From assembly GCF_033723955.1 (NCBI RefSeq), contig NZ_CP137555.1:807001-871000 (forward strand): a DNA stretch of 64,000 nucleotides, read 5' to 3'. Within the stretch, counting starts at the first letter, position 1. Every line of letters starts with the position of its first letter. Source of the DNA: Microbulbifer pacificus (lineage in GTDB: Bacteria; Pseudomonadota; Gammaproteobacteria; Pseudomonadales; Cellvibrionaceae). This document shows, piece by piece, positions 28,409-36,548 of this stretch. Position numbers and translations under genes: made by a program. The notes beneath the pieces were generated by a model. That model worked only from the letters and a program-made list of their open reading frames with translations, was not told where the DNA came from and did not search any database.

Positions 28409-29608
28409 GTGAATAACGAGTACACGCAGGCAGAACAGGCGTTCAGGGACGAGGTCAGGCAGTTTCTCAGCGAGAACTTGCCAGAAGATATTCGCAGGAA
28501 GGTTCTGCTGGGAATGCACCTGACGAAAGAAGACTGTGTGCGCTGGCAAAAAATTCTCTACCGCAGAGGCTGGGCTGCAGCGAACTGGCCGACGAAGCAC
28601 GGCGGCACAGGCTGGAGCGCCACCCAGAAAAGTATTTTTGAAACCGAGTGCGCCCTGGCCGGCGCTCCGGAAGTGGTGCCCTTTGGATTGAAGATGGTGG
28701 CTCCGGTCATCTTTACCTTTGGCAGCGAACAACAGAAACAGCGCTTTTTGCCGGATATTCTGGCCAGCAACGTATGGTGGTGCCAGGGCTATTCAGAACC
28801 CAACGCGGGGTCCGATCTGGCCTCGCTTAAGACTACTGCCTACCGCGATGGCGATCACTACGTGGTGAACGGCACCAAGACCTGGACGACGCTGGCTCAC
28901 TACGCGGACTGGATTTTCTGCCTGGTGCGCACCGGTGGCTCACAGGGAAAAAACCAGACCGCCATCAGCTTCCTGTTGATCGATATGCACACCCCGGGAA
29001 TTACCCTGTCGCCGATCCTGACCCTGGACGGCTACCGTGAGGTGAACGAGGTGCACTTCGACAATGTGCGCGTACCGGTGGAAAACCGTATCGGCGAAGA
29101 GGGCCAGGGCTGGACCTATGCCAAGGTGCTACTCACCCACGAGCGCACCAACATTGCCCGCGTGGCCCACTCCCGCTGCCAGCTGCAGCGCGCCCGGGAA
29201 CTTGCCGGTGCAACACCGGATGGCGACACCACCCTGATGGAGAACCCGGTATTCGCACATAAGTTCGCCGAGATCGAGATTGAGCTCCTGGCCCTGGAGT
29301 ACACGGAGCTGCGCACCCTCGACGCCGTGCGCACCGGACAGGCCCCGGGGCCGGAGTCCTCCATCCTCAAGATCAGGGGCACGGAGCTCGCACAGAGTAT
29401 TGACGAGTTGCATGCGGAGATCGCCGCCTGCGGCGGACTGCCGTACCTTCCCTGGCAACTGGAAGAAGATTTTGACGGTGAAAGGGTAGCAACAGACGCC
29501 GCGATCAACAGCTGGTTGCGCTACTTCAACAACCGCAAATCATCCATTTACGGTGGCAGTAACGAAATCCAGAAAAACATTATCTGCAAGGCCGTACTGG
29601 GCCTGTAA
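28409..29608 (+). CDS. Acyl-CoA dehydrogenase, large-subunit type of a two-gene pair
   Basis: This FAD-dependent enzyme of 399 residues has the full three-part fold: an N-terminal helical domain, a central beta domain (QGYSEPNAGSDLASLKT, VNGTKTWTTLAHYADW) and a C-terminal helical domain ending in KSSIYGGSNEIQKNIICKAVLGL. It should introduce a trans-2 double bond into an acyl-CoA. The GTG at 28409 (NNEYTQAEQAFRDEV) with a GGGGG stretch ten bases upstream is the likely start. The next gene, 15 bases on, encodes a smaller companion lacking the usual catalytic segment; this resembles the pimeloyl-CoA dehydrogenase PimC/PimD and steroid-type heteromeric enzymes, so an alpha2-beta2 complex is likely. 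Confidence 0.85.
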   Translation: MNNEYTQAEQAFRDEVRQFLSENLPEDIRRKVLLGMHLTKEDCVRWQKILYRRGWAAANWPTKHGGTGWSATQKSIFETECALAGAPEVVPFGLKMVAPVIFTFGSEQQKQRFLPDILASNVWWCQGYSEPNAGSDLASLKTTAYRDGDHYVVNGTKTWTTLAHYADWIFCLVRTGGSQGKNQTAISFLLIDMHTPGITLSPILTLDGYREVNEVHFDNVRVPVENRIGEEGQGWTYAKVLLTHERTNIARVAHSRCQLQRARELAGATPDGDTTLMENPVFAHKFAEIEIELLALEYTELRTLDAVRTGQAPGPESSILKIRGTELAQSIDELHAEIAACGGLPYLPWQLEEDFDGERVATDAAINSWLRYFNNRKSSIYGGSNEIQKNIICKAVLGL

Positions 29609-29623
29609 CCGGAGGACGTAGAG

Positions 29624-30733
29624 ATGGACTTTTCCTTCAGCGAGGAACAACAACTGCTGCGCGACAGCGTGACCCGGTTTATCCGACAGGACTACGACTT
29701 CGACACACGCCGGAAAACCGTCACCAGCAGCGACCCCTTCAATCGCCAGTACTGGCAGACATTTGCCGAACTTGGCTGGCTGCTGGTGCCATTTTGCGAG
29801 GAGGACGGCGGCCTCGGCGGCTCGGCGGTCGACCTCATGGTGGTGATGGAGGAATTCGGAAAGGGCATGGTGGTAGAGCCGCTGCTGGCGAGCGCCATTC
29901 TCGCCGGCGGACTGATCGCCGAAACCGGCAGTGCCCCGCAGAAAAGCGACTGGCTGCTTCCGCTGATGGAAGGAAATTTGCAGCTGGCCTTTGCATTTTC
30001 CGAAGCTCAGGGTCGCTATGATCTGGGCAATCTGGCCACAGCGGCTGAAGACCACGGAGACAGCTTCATCCTGCGCGGCCACAAGACCGTGGTGCTCAAC
30101 GGCGGCGCCGCCGAGTTACTGGCAGTTTCCGTGCGGACGACCGGAGGGGTGAGCCTGCTGATGGTGGACGCCAGCACACCCGGAATCACCCGCAACAGCT
30201 ACAAAACCGTAGATGGCCATAACGCGGCAGAAATTTATTTCGACAGCGTACAGGTGCCCCGCGCCAACCTGCTGGGCGGCGAAGGTGAAGCCCTGCCGGC
30301 GATCGAAAAAATCGTCGACCGCGCAACCTTCGCCATCTGCGCCGAAGCGGTGGGCGCAATGGAAAGCGCGCTGCATAAGACGGTGGAGTACACCAAGACC
30401 CGCAAGCAGTTCGGAGTTCCCATCTCCAGCTTTCAGGCGCTACAGCACCGCATGGCGGATATGTTTATCGAGTGCCAGCAGGCGCGCTCGATTTTAATGA
30501 TGGCGGCGATGCAGCTGGATGCGGGCAACGGTGTTGCCCCGAAAGCGGTTTCTGCGGCCAAAAGCCGCATCGGCAAGGCCGCCCGCAAGGTGGGACAGGA
30601 AGCGGTGCAGATTCACGGTGGCATCGGTGTCACCGACGAACTGGATGTGGCGCACCTGTTCAAACGTCTTACCAGTATCCAGTATCTGTTCGGCAGTACC
30701 GACTACCACACCCAGCGGTTTATGCGTGCCTGA
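29624..30733 (+). CDS. Acyl-CoA dehydrogenase, small-subunit type
   Basis: The 369-residue partner of the preceding gene starts at an ATG with a GGAGG site. It has the N-terminal helical domain (MDFSFSEEQQLLRDSVTRFI), a central domain in which several FAD-contact residues are weakly conserved, and a C-terminal domain with RKQFGVPISSFQALQHRMADM and QIHGGIGVTDELDVAHLFKRL. The catalytic-glutamate motif of self-sufficient dehydrogenases is not evident, which fits a non-catalytic or half-site subunit of a heteromer such as PimD. The substrate chain is unknown; the TonB receptor upstream is divergently read and may bring in a related compound, but that is conjecture. Confidence 0.82.
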   Translation: MDFSFSEEQQLLRDSVTRFIRQDYDFDTRRKTVTSSDPFNRQYWQTFAELGWLLVPFCEEDGGLGGSAVDLMVVMEEFGKGMVVEPLLASAILAGGLIAETGSAPQKSDWLLPLMEGNLQLAFAFSEAQGRYDLGNLATAAEDHGDSFILRGHKTVVLNGGAAELLAVSVRTTGGVSLLMVDASTPGITRNSYKTVDGHNAAEIYFDSVQVPRANLLGGEGEALPAIEKIVDRATFAICAEAVGAMESALHKTVEYTKTRKQFGVPISSFQALQHRMADMFIECQQARSILMMAAMQLDAGNGVAPKAVSAAKSRIGKAARKVGQEAVQIHGGIGVTDELDVAHLFKRLTSIQYLFGSTDYHTQRFMRA

Positions 30734-30772
30734 ACCCGCCTGCGCCTTTGGCGACCGAAGGGCAGAGCCGTC

Positions 30773-30795
30773 AGCGGCTTAAGGACTAAGCCGCT
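30773..30795. terminator. Inverted repeat between convergent genes
   Basis: AGCGGCTT (30773-30780) and AAGCCGCT (30788-30795) form a perfect 8-bp stem with a seven-base loop that includes the pdxH stop codon. No T run follows on either strand, so termination activity is uncertain. Confidence 0.35.
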
Positions 30796-31426
30796 CGATT
30801 TGCCATTCGCCATCGCCCATGTCGCGGTAGACGAAGCGGTCGTGCAGCCGTGAGGCCCTGCCCTGCCAGAACTCTACCGCGTGAGGAACAACCCGGTAGC
30901 CGCCCCAGAATTCCGGCCGCGGTACATCCTGGCCTTCAAAATTTTTACTAAACGCCTCGAAACTGTCTTCCAGCACCTGGCGGGAGGTGATGGCGTCGCT
31001 CTGGTGCGAGGCCCAGGCGGCGATCTGGCTATCCCGGGGACGGGTGCTGAAATAGGCATCCGCCTCCGCATCCTCCACCTGCTGCGCCTCGCCGCGCACA
31101 ATTACCTGTCGCTCCAGAAAGTGCCAGGGAAACAGCAGGGAAACCTTGGGATTGGCCGTGATGTCCCACGCCTTCTGGCTTTTCAGATTGGTGAAAAAAA
31201 CAAATCCGCGCTCATCGAATCCTTTCAACAGCACGATGCGCTGTGACGGTTGGCCACTCGCATCCGCGGTGCTGAGGCACATGGCACTGGGATCGGAGAC
31301 ATCCGCCTTCACCAGCTCTTCCAGCCAAACGTGAAACTGGCGGATAGGGTCTGCCGCCAGGTCACTGCGCTGCAGGCCACCCTGCAGATACTCCCGTCGC
31401 CACTGGTCAATTTCCATCGCTGTCAT
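30779..31426 (-). CDS. pdxH: Pyridoxamine 5'-phosphate oxidase
   Basis: PdxH oxidises pyridoxine/pyridoxamine 5'-phosphate to PLP using FMN and oxygen. The 215-residue product matches the family length and shows QRIVLLKGFDERGFVFFTN (FMN contacts), SLLFPWHFLERQVIVRGEA, YFSTRPRDSQIAAWAS, WGGYRVVPHAVEFWQGRASRLHDR, and ends IERLSP as usual. The frame is open upstream to 31621, but the ATG at 31426 with AAGGA nine bases before it is the proper start. It complements the PdxJ-like gene at 1019. The gene stands alone, facing away from the thiamine-diphosphate enzyme gene. Confidence 0.96.
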   Translation of the reverse strand: MTAMEIDQWRREYLQGGLQRSDLAADPIRQFHVWLEELVKADVSDPSAMCLSTADASGQPSQRIVLLKGFDERGFVFFTNLKSQKAWDITANPKVSLLFPWHFLERQVIVRGEAQQVEDAEADAYFSTRPRDSQIAAWASHQSDAITSRQVLEDSFEAFSKNFEGQDVPRPEFWGGYRVVPHAVEFWQGRASRLHDRFVYRDMGDGEWQIERLSP

Positions 31427-31651
31427 ACCACGGTTTCCTTTCAAAACGTCATCTTTCGATATTACGCGCAAGTTTACGCAGTTGCGTGCCAATTCCCAAT
31501 TCGCGCAATTTTCTCTTTTTCGGCCCGCAACTACACTCAATTTTCCGGCGTATTTCCGCCTTGAGACGCAGAGTCTGCTGGCGCTTGCAGCCGCGGATAG
31601 CCGCGGATAGGCTCCGTGCAAATTTCAATAACGCTCAAAGGTTTTGCCGCC

Positions 31652-33277
31652 ATGCAAGTTACGCAACCGCAACACCCGAACCCAAGCTGCGCGCAGGTAC
31701 TGATGCACCTGTTGCGCCAGTATCAAGTCGACACGGTATTCGGCATTCCCGGCGTACACACCATCGAACTCTACCGCGGTCTGCCGGGCAGCGGCCTGAT
31801 CCATATCACGCCGCGCCACGAACAGGGCGCCGCATTTATGGCGGATGGCTACGCCCGCGCCAGTGGCAAACCGGGCGTTTGCTTCCTGATCACCGGGCCT
31901 GGTGTCACCAACGCCGCTACCGCCATGGCGCAGGCATTTTCCGATTCGATCCCCATGCTGGTGATCAGTGCGGTAAACCGCCGCGAGGATCTCGGCACCG
32001 GCCGTGGTCGCCTGCACGAACTGCCACACCAGCAGGATGTGACACGCGGCTTCTGTGTGTGGCAGCACTCACTGACCTGCGCCGAACAACTGCCGGAAGT
32101 ACTGGCGCGCGCATTTCAGGTGATGCACGCACCGCGTCCGGGGCCGGTGCATATCGAAATCCCCATCGACCTGTTCCCCGCCCCCATGCAGAAACCACTT
32201 GCGGACTACCGCGCGGTCAAGCCCGCCACCCTGCCTGCCGCCCCGGCTGACACCATTGCCACCGCAGCCAGGTGGCTGGCGGAAGCGAAGTCCCCGGTGA
32301 TCCTGCTGGGTGGCGGCGCCCAGGCCGCGGGTAAAGAGGTGACGGCACTGGCGGAACAACTGGCGGCGCCGGTATTCCTGTCCCTCGCCGCCAAGGGCAT
32401 CGTCGACGAGCGCCACCCTCTGTGCGGCGGTGCCAACCTCAGCTTTACCAATGTGCGCGAGCGCGTTGAAATCGCAGACGTGGTACTGGCCGTCGCCACG
32501 GAACTGGCGGAAACCGATCGCAACCTGGTGCGCGAGAACTACCATTTCAACGGCAAACTGATCCGCGTGGATCTGGACCCGGCGCAACTGGTGTGCAATG
32601 CGAATCCCGACCTCGCGATCTGTGCCGACGCAAAAGCCACCCTCGGGCAGCTCGTGGATGCGCTGCCGGCAGCAAATAGTGAGCGCCAGCGGCACACCGC
32701 CGCGGAAGTAGAAGACCTGTTGCGCGGCTGCCGCAGTGAGTGGTGGCCCGGCTCCGAAGGCCGCTTCCCCTGGGTGCGGGCACTGCGCGAGGCATTGCCG
32801 GAAAACGGGATTCTCGTCAGTGACTCCACCCAGCTCGCATACAACACCAACCATGCCCTGGGGCTGTACCAGCCGCGCAGCCATATCACCTGCACCACCG
32901 GTTACGGCACCCTGGGCTTCGCCCTGCCCGCCGCCATTGGTGCCGCACTGGCGAGCAAGCGCCCGGTAGTCGGCCTGATTGGCGATGGCGGCATCATGTT
33001 CACCCTCGGTGAACTGGCGGCGGCGGTGGAGCAGCGACTGCCGCTGCCGATTCTGGTGTGGAACAACAGCGGCTACGGTGAGATCCGGGATTTCATGGAT
33101 CAGGCCGCCGTGGCGCGGGAAGGCGTCAATCTGCGCGCGCCAGACTTCGTCGCCCTCGCCCGCGCCTTCGGCGCCGACGGCTGCCGCATCGACAAGCCGG
33201 AGCAACTGGGACCGGCAGTGGCCGAGGCGTTCGCGCGCCAGGGACCGACCCTGATCGAAATTACCGCACCGGCATAA
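31652..33277 (+). CDS. aruI: Thiamine-diphosphate enzyme, probable 5-guanidino-2-oxopentanoate decarboxylase
   Basis: The 541-residue protein has the three domains of the acetolactate-synthase superfamily. The N-terminal Pyr domain has VFGIPGVHTIELYRGL and RHEQGAAFMADGYARASGKPG with the activating glutamate; the C-terminal PP domain has the magnesium/ThDP motif GDGGIMFTLGELAAAVEQ ending in WNN. The GRGRLHELPHQQD segment is, to my recollection, characteristic of AruI-type enzymes, which decarboxylate 2-ketoarginine in the arginine transaminase pathway. The adjacent aldehyde dehydrogenase supports this, since it could oxidise the resulting 4-guanidinobutanal. The matching transaminase (AruH) is not in the window. 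Start: the ATG at 31652 after AAAGG. Confidence 0.72.
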   Translation: MQVTQPQHPNPSCAQVLMHLLRQYQVDTVFGIPGVHTIELYRGLPGSGLIHITPRHEQGAAFMADGYARASGKPGVCFLITGPGVTNAATAMAQAFSDSIPMLVISAVNRREDLGTGRGRLHELPHQQDVTRGFCVWQHSLTCAEQLPEVLARAFQVMHAPRPGPVHIEIPIDLFPAPMQKPLADYRAVKPATLPAAPADTIATAARWLAEAKSPVILLGGGAQAAGKEVTALAEQLAAPVFLSLAAKGIVDERHPLCGGANLSFTNVRERVEIADVVLAVATELAETDRNLVRENYHFNGKLIRVDLDPAQLVCNANPDLAICADAKATLGQLVDALPAANSERQRHTAAEVEDLLRGCRSEWWPGSEGRFPWVRALREALPENGILVSDSTQLAYNTNHALGLYQPRSHITCTTGYGTLGFALPAAIGAALASKRPVVGLIGDGGIMFTLGELAAAVEQRLPLPILVWNNSGYGEIRDFMDQAAVAREGVNLRAPDFVALARAFGADGCRIDKPEQLGPAVAEAFARQGPTLIEITAPA

Positions 33278-33327
33278 ACTGACATTTCACTTTAATAAAC
33301 GACAACGAATAACACGGCGGAGCAACC

Positions 33328-34761
33328 ATGACAGACCTGAAATCCCTGCCCACACACAAGCTCTATATCAATGGCGAGTGGCGCGACTCCAAAGGCGGCA
33401 ACCTGCACGCGGTCATCAATCCGGCCACCGAGGAAGTCGTGTGCGAAGTGATTCAGGGCACCCTGGAGGACGTGGACGACGCGGTGGCCGCGGCAAAATC
33501 CGCGTTCAAGGAATGGCGCCACAGCCGCGCCGCCAAACGCCAGGCCCTGCTGCACGCCATTGCCGACGGTATGGAAGCGCGCAAGCCGGACCTGATCGCC
33601 GCGGTATCCCAGGCGCTCGGCTGCCCGCCCCACATCACCGAGTGGCTGCATATCGATGGTCCCATCTATGCCATGCGCTACTTCGCGGACCGCGCCGCGG
33701 TCATGGAAGAGACCGAGACGGCCGGCCACTCGCTGGTGCTGAAAGAGCCCGTCGGCGTGTGCGGGTTTATCACCCCCTGGAACTACCCCCTGCACCAGTT
33801 TGTGGGCAAGGTGGCACCGGCACTGGCGGCGGGTTGCACCATGGTCCAGAAGCCATCGGAAATCACTCCGCTGCAGGACTATGTCATGGCGGAAATCATC
33901 GACGCCGCCGGCCTGCCGCCAGGAGTGTTCAATCTGGTCCCGGGGGCCGGCCCGGTTGTCGGCGCCGCACTCTCCAGTCACGTGGATATCGATATGGTGT
34001 CGTTCACCGGCTCCACCCGTGCCGGTATCGAGGTGGCGAGAGCCGCGGCACCAACGGTCAAACGGGTAACCCAGGAGCTGGGCGGCAAGTCGCCGTTTAT
34101 CATCACCCCCGAGGCAGACCTGGAGGCCGCAGTGCGCTGGGGCTGCGAGGACGTGTTCATCAATAGCGGACAGACCTGCACAGCGCTCACCCGCATGCTG
34201 GTGCCCGCGGAGCGCTACGAGGAAGCGGTTGCCATCGCGAAAAAAGTCGCGGAAGAAGTGGCCATGGGCACCGATGAAAATGCCTTTATGGGCCCGCTCT
34301 CCTCTGCCCGCCAGCGCGACATCGTGCGCGGTTATATCAAGAAAGGTATCGACGAAGGCGCTCGCCTGGTCACCGGCGGCGCGGATACACCGGAGGGCTT
34401 CACCACAGGCTTTTACGTGAAACCCACGGTATTTGCCGACGTCGACAACGATATGGCCATCGCCCGCGAGGAAATCTTCGGCCCGGTCACCTGCCTGATT
34501 CCGTACCGCGACATGAACGAGGCGATCGCCATCGCCAACGACACCCAGTACGGCCTTTCCAGCGGCGTGTGGGCGAAGGATGCCGAAGCGGCGATGCCCA
34601 TCGTGCGCCTACTGGAGGCGGGGCTCTGCTTCGTCAACGGCGGCGAGTTCAATTACGACGCTCCCTTCGGCGGTGTGAAGCGATCCGGCAATGGGCGCGA
34701 ATTTGGCAATGCCGGCCTGGACGAGTTTATTGAACTGAAATCCGTGCAGCTCCCCGCATAA
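33328..34761 (+). CDS. NAD(P)-dependent aldehyde dehydrogenase, probably 4-guanidinobutanal
   Basis: The 477-residue enzyme is a standard class of aldehyde dehydrogenase. The general base is E250 in TQELGGKSP and the nucleophile C284 in NSGQTCTALTR. The oxyanion and NAD segments PVGVCGFITPWNYPLHQ and SFTGSTRAG are intact, and the C-terminus reads PFGGVKRSGNGREFG. It follows the AruI-like decarboxylase by 50 bases with its own ribosome site, so oxidation of 4-guanidinobutanal to 4-guanidinobutyrate is the inferred role; sequence alone would allow other small aldehydes. A hairpin lies just after the stop, followed at once by the promoter of the next unit. Confidence 0.8.
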   Translation: MTDLKSLPTHKLYINGEWRDSKGGNLHAVINPATEEVVCEVIQGTLEDVDDAVAAAKSAFKEWRHSRAAKRQALLHAIADGMEARKPDLIAAVSQALGCPPHITEWLHIDGPIYAMRYFADRAAVMEETETAGHSLVLKEPVGVCGFITPWNYPLHQFVGKVAPALAAGCTMVQKPSEITPLQDYVMAEIIDAAGLPPGVFNLVPGAGPVVGAALSSHVDIDMVSFTGSTRAGIEVARAAAPTVKRVTQELGGKSPFIITPEADLEAAVRWGCEDVFINSGQTCTALTRMLVPAERYEEAVAIAKKVAEEVAMGTDENAFMGPLSSARQRDIVRGYIKKGIDEGARLVTGGADTPEGFTTGFYVKPTVFADVDNDMAIAREEIFGPVTCLIPYRDMNEAIAIANDTQYGLSSGVWAKDAEAAMPIVRLLEAGLCFVNGGEFNYDAPFGGVKRSGNGREFGNAGLDEFIELKSVQLPA

Positions 34762-34770
34762 AAAACTGAC

Positions 34771-34792
34771 GCGCCGCCTTTATCGGCGGCGC
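34771..34792 (+). terminator. Hairpin after the aldehyde dehydrogenase gene
   Basis: A perfect 8-bp stem (GCGCCGCC 34771-34778 with GGCGGCGC 34785-34792) with loop TTTATC follows the stop by ten bases. Only a broken T tract (TGTT) follows, so it is a moderate terminator. Confidence 0.55.
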
Positions 34793-34794
34793 TG

Positions 34795-34823
34795 TTGACT
34801 GCCCGTTCCCCCCTCGCTATCTT
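34795..34823 (+). promoter_or_regulatory. Sigma-70 promoter for the small-protein/kbl/tdh unit
   Basis: TTGACT (34795-34800) and TATCTT (34818-34823) are spaced by exactly 17 bases. Transcription would begin near 34830, leaving about 220 untranslated bases before the first start codon at 35051. Confidence 0.6.
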
Positions 34824-34829
34824 TGCCCC

Positions 34830-35050
34830 CGACATCAAGAGAGTGGCTGACGCCAACGCCAACCTGCCTACCGGGGCAAGGTGGTTTCTCTTCACGGAAT
34901 GTACATTTTGCGTACAGCTGTGTAGGGGATGGGGCTCTTGCTGGCAACCGAGAATATCGGCCCAGCTGTGCAATCCAACCGGGATGCGATTTGTTTGCAG
35001 ACAGATCGCCTCTTCCGCCGTCAGCCCTCCACTATTTTTTTGGAGGGAAC
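34830..35050 (+). promoter_or_regulatory. Long structured 5' leader with a sequestered ribosome binding site
   Basis: No gene is seen in this stretch, but it is rich in potential RNA structure. AAGAGA (34837-34842) can pair with TCTCTT (34887-34892), enclosing a stem made by CCAACCTGCC with GGCAAGGTGG. TGTAC/GTACA (34900-34904, 34912-34916) forms a small hairpin. CAGCTG (34915-34920) can pair with CAGCTG (34963-34968) around CCGA/TCGG (34948-34951, 34957-34960). Finally CCCTCCA (35025-35031) pairs perfectly with TGGAGGG (35041-35047), hiding the Shine-Dalgarno site of the next gene. This layout fits a translation-controlling leader or riboswitch, but its ligand is unknown. Confidence 0.5.
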
Positions 35051-35266
35051 ATGTCCGAATTCAAGCTTTCCAGCACCGACGTTATCGAAATCCAGATTGC
35101 CCCCCAGCGCAGCCGTACGGCAGTCCGGGCAGTCAAACGCAGCGATCGACTACTGCTGTGGCAACTCTTGTTCGACTCGACGGAAGATGCGCTGGCCTTC
35201 GCCACCCATTGCCGAGCCAGCGACGTACCAGTCACAGCCCACAAAGCCTGTGAACTGGCCGTGTGA
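35051..35266 (+). CDS. Small conserved-looking protein of unknown function (71 aa)
   Basis: This short gene has a very strong ribosome site (GGAGGG, three bases before the ATG) and a compact, charged, non-membrane product that reads like a small alpha/beta domain: MSEFKLSSTDVIEIQIA, then RAVKRSDRLLLWQLLF, then DALAFATHCRASDVPVTA. I recognise no family. It lies between a long structured leader and the threonine-to-glycine genes kbl and tdh (73 bases to kbl), in the same direction and with no terminator between. It may be part of that operon or a leader-encoded regulator. The other frames here are shadows without ribosome sites. Confidence 0.65.
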   Translation: MSEFKLSSTDVIEIQIAPQRSRTAVRAVKRSDRLLLWQLLFDSTEDALAFATHCRASDVPVTAHKACELAV

Positions 35267-35339
35267 CCACTAGACTTGTGCCACGAAATGCACCAGTCGA
35301 GCAAATCCCCATATCACCAAGGGAGCCAATAACAACGCC

Positions 35340-36539
35340 ATGTCCAAGCCCGAGCAATTCTTCCAGCACCTGCGCGACGAACTGAAACAGATCGAAGCCG
35401 ACGGCCTCTACAAGCGCGAGCGCATCATCACCTCGCAGCAGGCCGCAGAGATCCAGGTCAACAACGATACCCAGGTGCTGAACTTCTGCGCCAACAACTA
35501 CCTCGGGCTCGCCAACCACCCGGACCTGATCCAGGCCGCCAAAGAAGGCCTCGATCAGTACGGTTTCGGCATGGCTTCCGTGCGCTTTATCTGCGGCACC
35601 CAGGACATCCATAAGGCACTGGAATTCCAGCTGTCGGAATTCCTGCGCACCGAAGACACCATCCTCTATACCTCCTGCTTCGATGCCAACGGCGGCCTGT
35701 TCGAAACCCTGCTGGGCCCGGAAGACGCGATCATTTCCGACGCGCTGAACCACGCCTCCATTATTGACGGCGTGCGCCTGTGCAAGGCCAAGCGCTTCCG
35801 CTACGCCAACAACGACCTGGCGGACCTGGAAGAACAATTGAAGGCGGCCGATGCCGCTGGCGCCAAAACCAAACTGATTGCCACCGACGGCGTCTTTTCC
35901 ATGGACGGTGTCATCGCCAACCTGAAAGGCATTTGCGATCTGGCGGACAAATACAATGCGCTGGTAATGGTGGACGACTCCCACGCGGTGGGTTTCCTCG
36001 GCGAACACGGCCGCGGCACTCACGAATACTGCGACGTGATCGATCGCGTCGACATTATTACCGGCACCCTGGGCAAGGCCCTCGGCGGTGCTTCCGGCGG
36101 CTTCACTTCCGGTCGCAAGGAAGTCATCGATTTGCTGCGCCAGCGTTCACGCCCCTACCTGTTCTCCAACTCGGTGGCGCCTGCGATCGTGACCGCGTCT
36201 CTGAAAGTGCTGGACATGCTGATCGAAGGCGGCGAACTGCGCAAACAACTGCAGGACAACTCGGCCTATTTCCGCAAGCGTATGACCGAAGCGGGCTTCA
36301 CCCTCGCAGGTGCCGACCACGCGATTATTCCGGTGATGATCGGCGATGCCGCGCTTGCGCAGAAGATGGCAAACAAAATGCTGGAAAAAGGTATTTACGT
36401 GGTGGGCTTCTTCTACCCGGTAGTACCGAAAGGCCAGGCCCGTATCCGTACCCAGATGTCCGCCGCGCACACCCGTGAGCAACTGGACCGCTGTATTGAT
36501 GCATTTATTGAAGTCGGCAAAGAGCTGGAAATTATTTAA
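35340..36539 (+). CDS. kbl: 2-Amino-3-ketobutyrate CoA ligase (glycine C-acetyltransferase)
   Basis: Kbl splits 2-amino-3-ketobutyrate, the product of threonine dehydrogenase, with CoA to glycine and acetyl-CoA. The 399-residue alpha-oxoamine synthase has the PLP lysine K246 in [15 protein letters not shown]. Also visible are [51 protein letters not shown] and the C-terminal [19 protein letters not shown]. Length and motifs are normal. tdh follows after nine bases, so the two form the standard threonine-degradation operon, here preceded by a small gene and a long leader. Confidence 0.97.
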   Translation: MSKPEQFFQHLRDELKQIEADGLYKRERIITSQQAAEIQVNNDTQVLNFCANNYLGLANHPDLIQAAKEGLDQYGFGMASVRFICGTQDIHKALEFQLSEFLRTEDTILYTSCFDANGGLFETLLGPEDAIISDALNHASIIDGVRLCKAKRFRYANNDLADLEEQLKAADAAGAKTKLIATDGVFSMDGVIANLKGICDLADKYNALVMVDDSHAVGFLGEHGRGTHEYCDVIDRVDIITGTLGKALGGASGGFTSGRKEVIDLLRQRSRPYLFSNSVAPAIVTASLKVLDMLIEGGELRKQLQDNSAYFRKRMTEAGFTLAGADHAIIPVMIGDAALAQKMANKMLEKGIYVVGFFYPVVPKGQARIRTQMSAAHTREQLDRCIDAFIEVGKELEII

Positions 36540-36548
36540 GTAGTAAAC

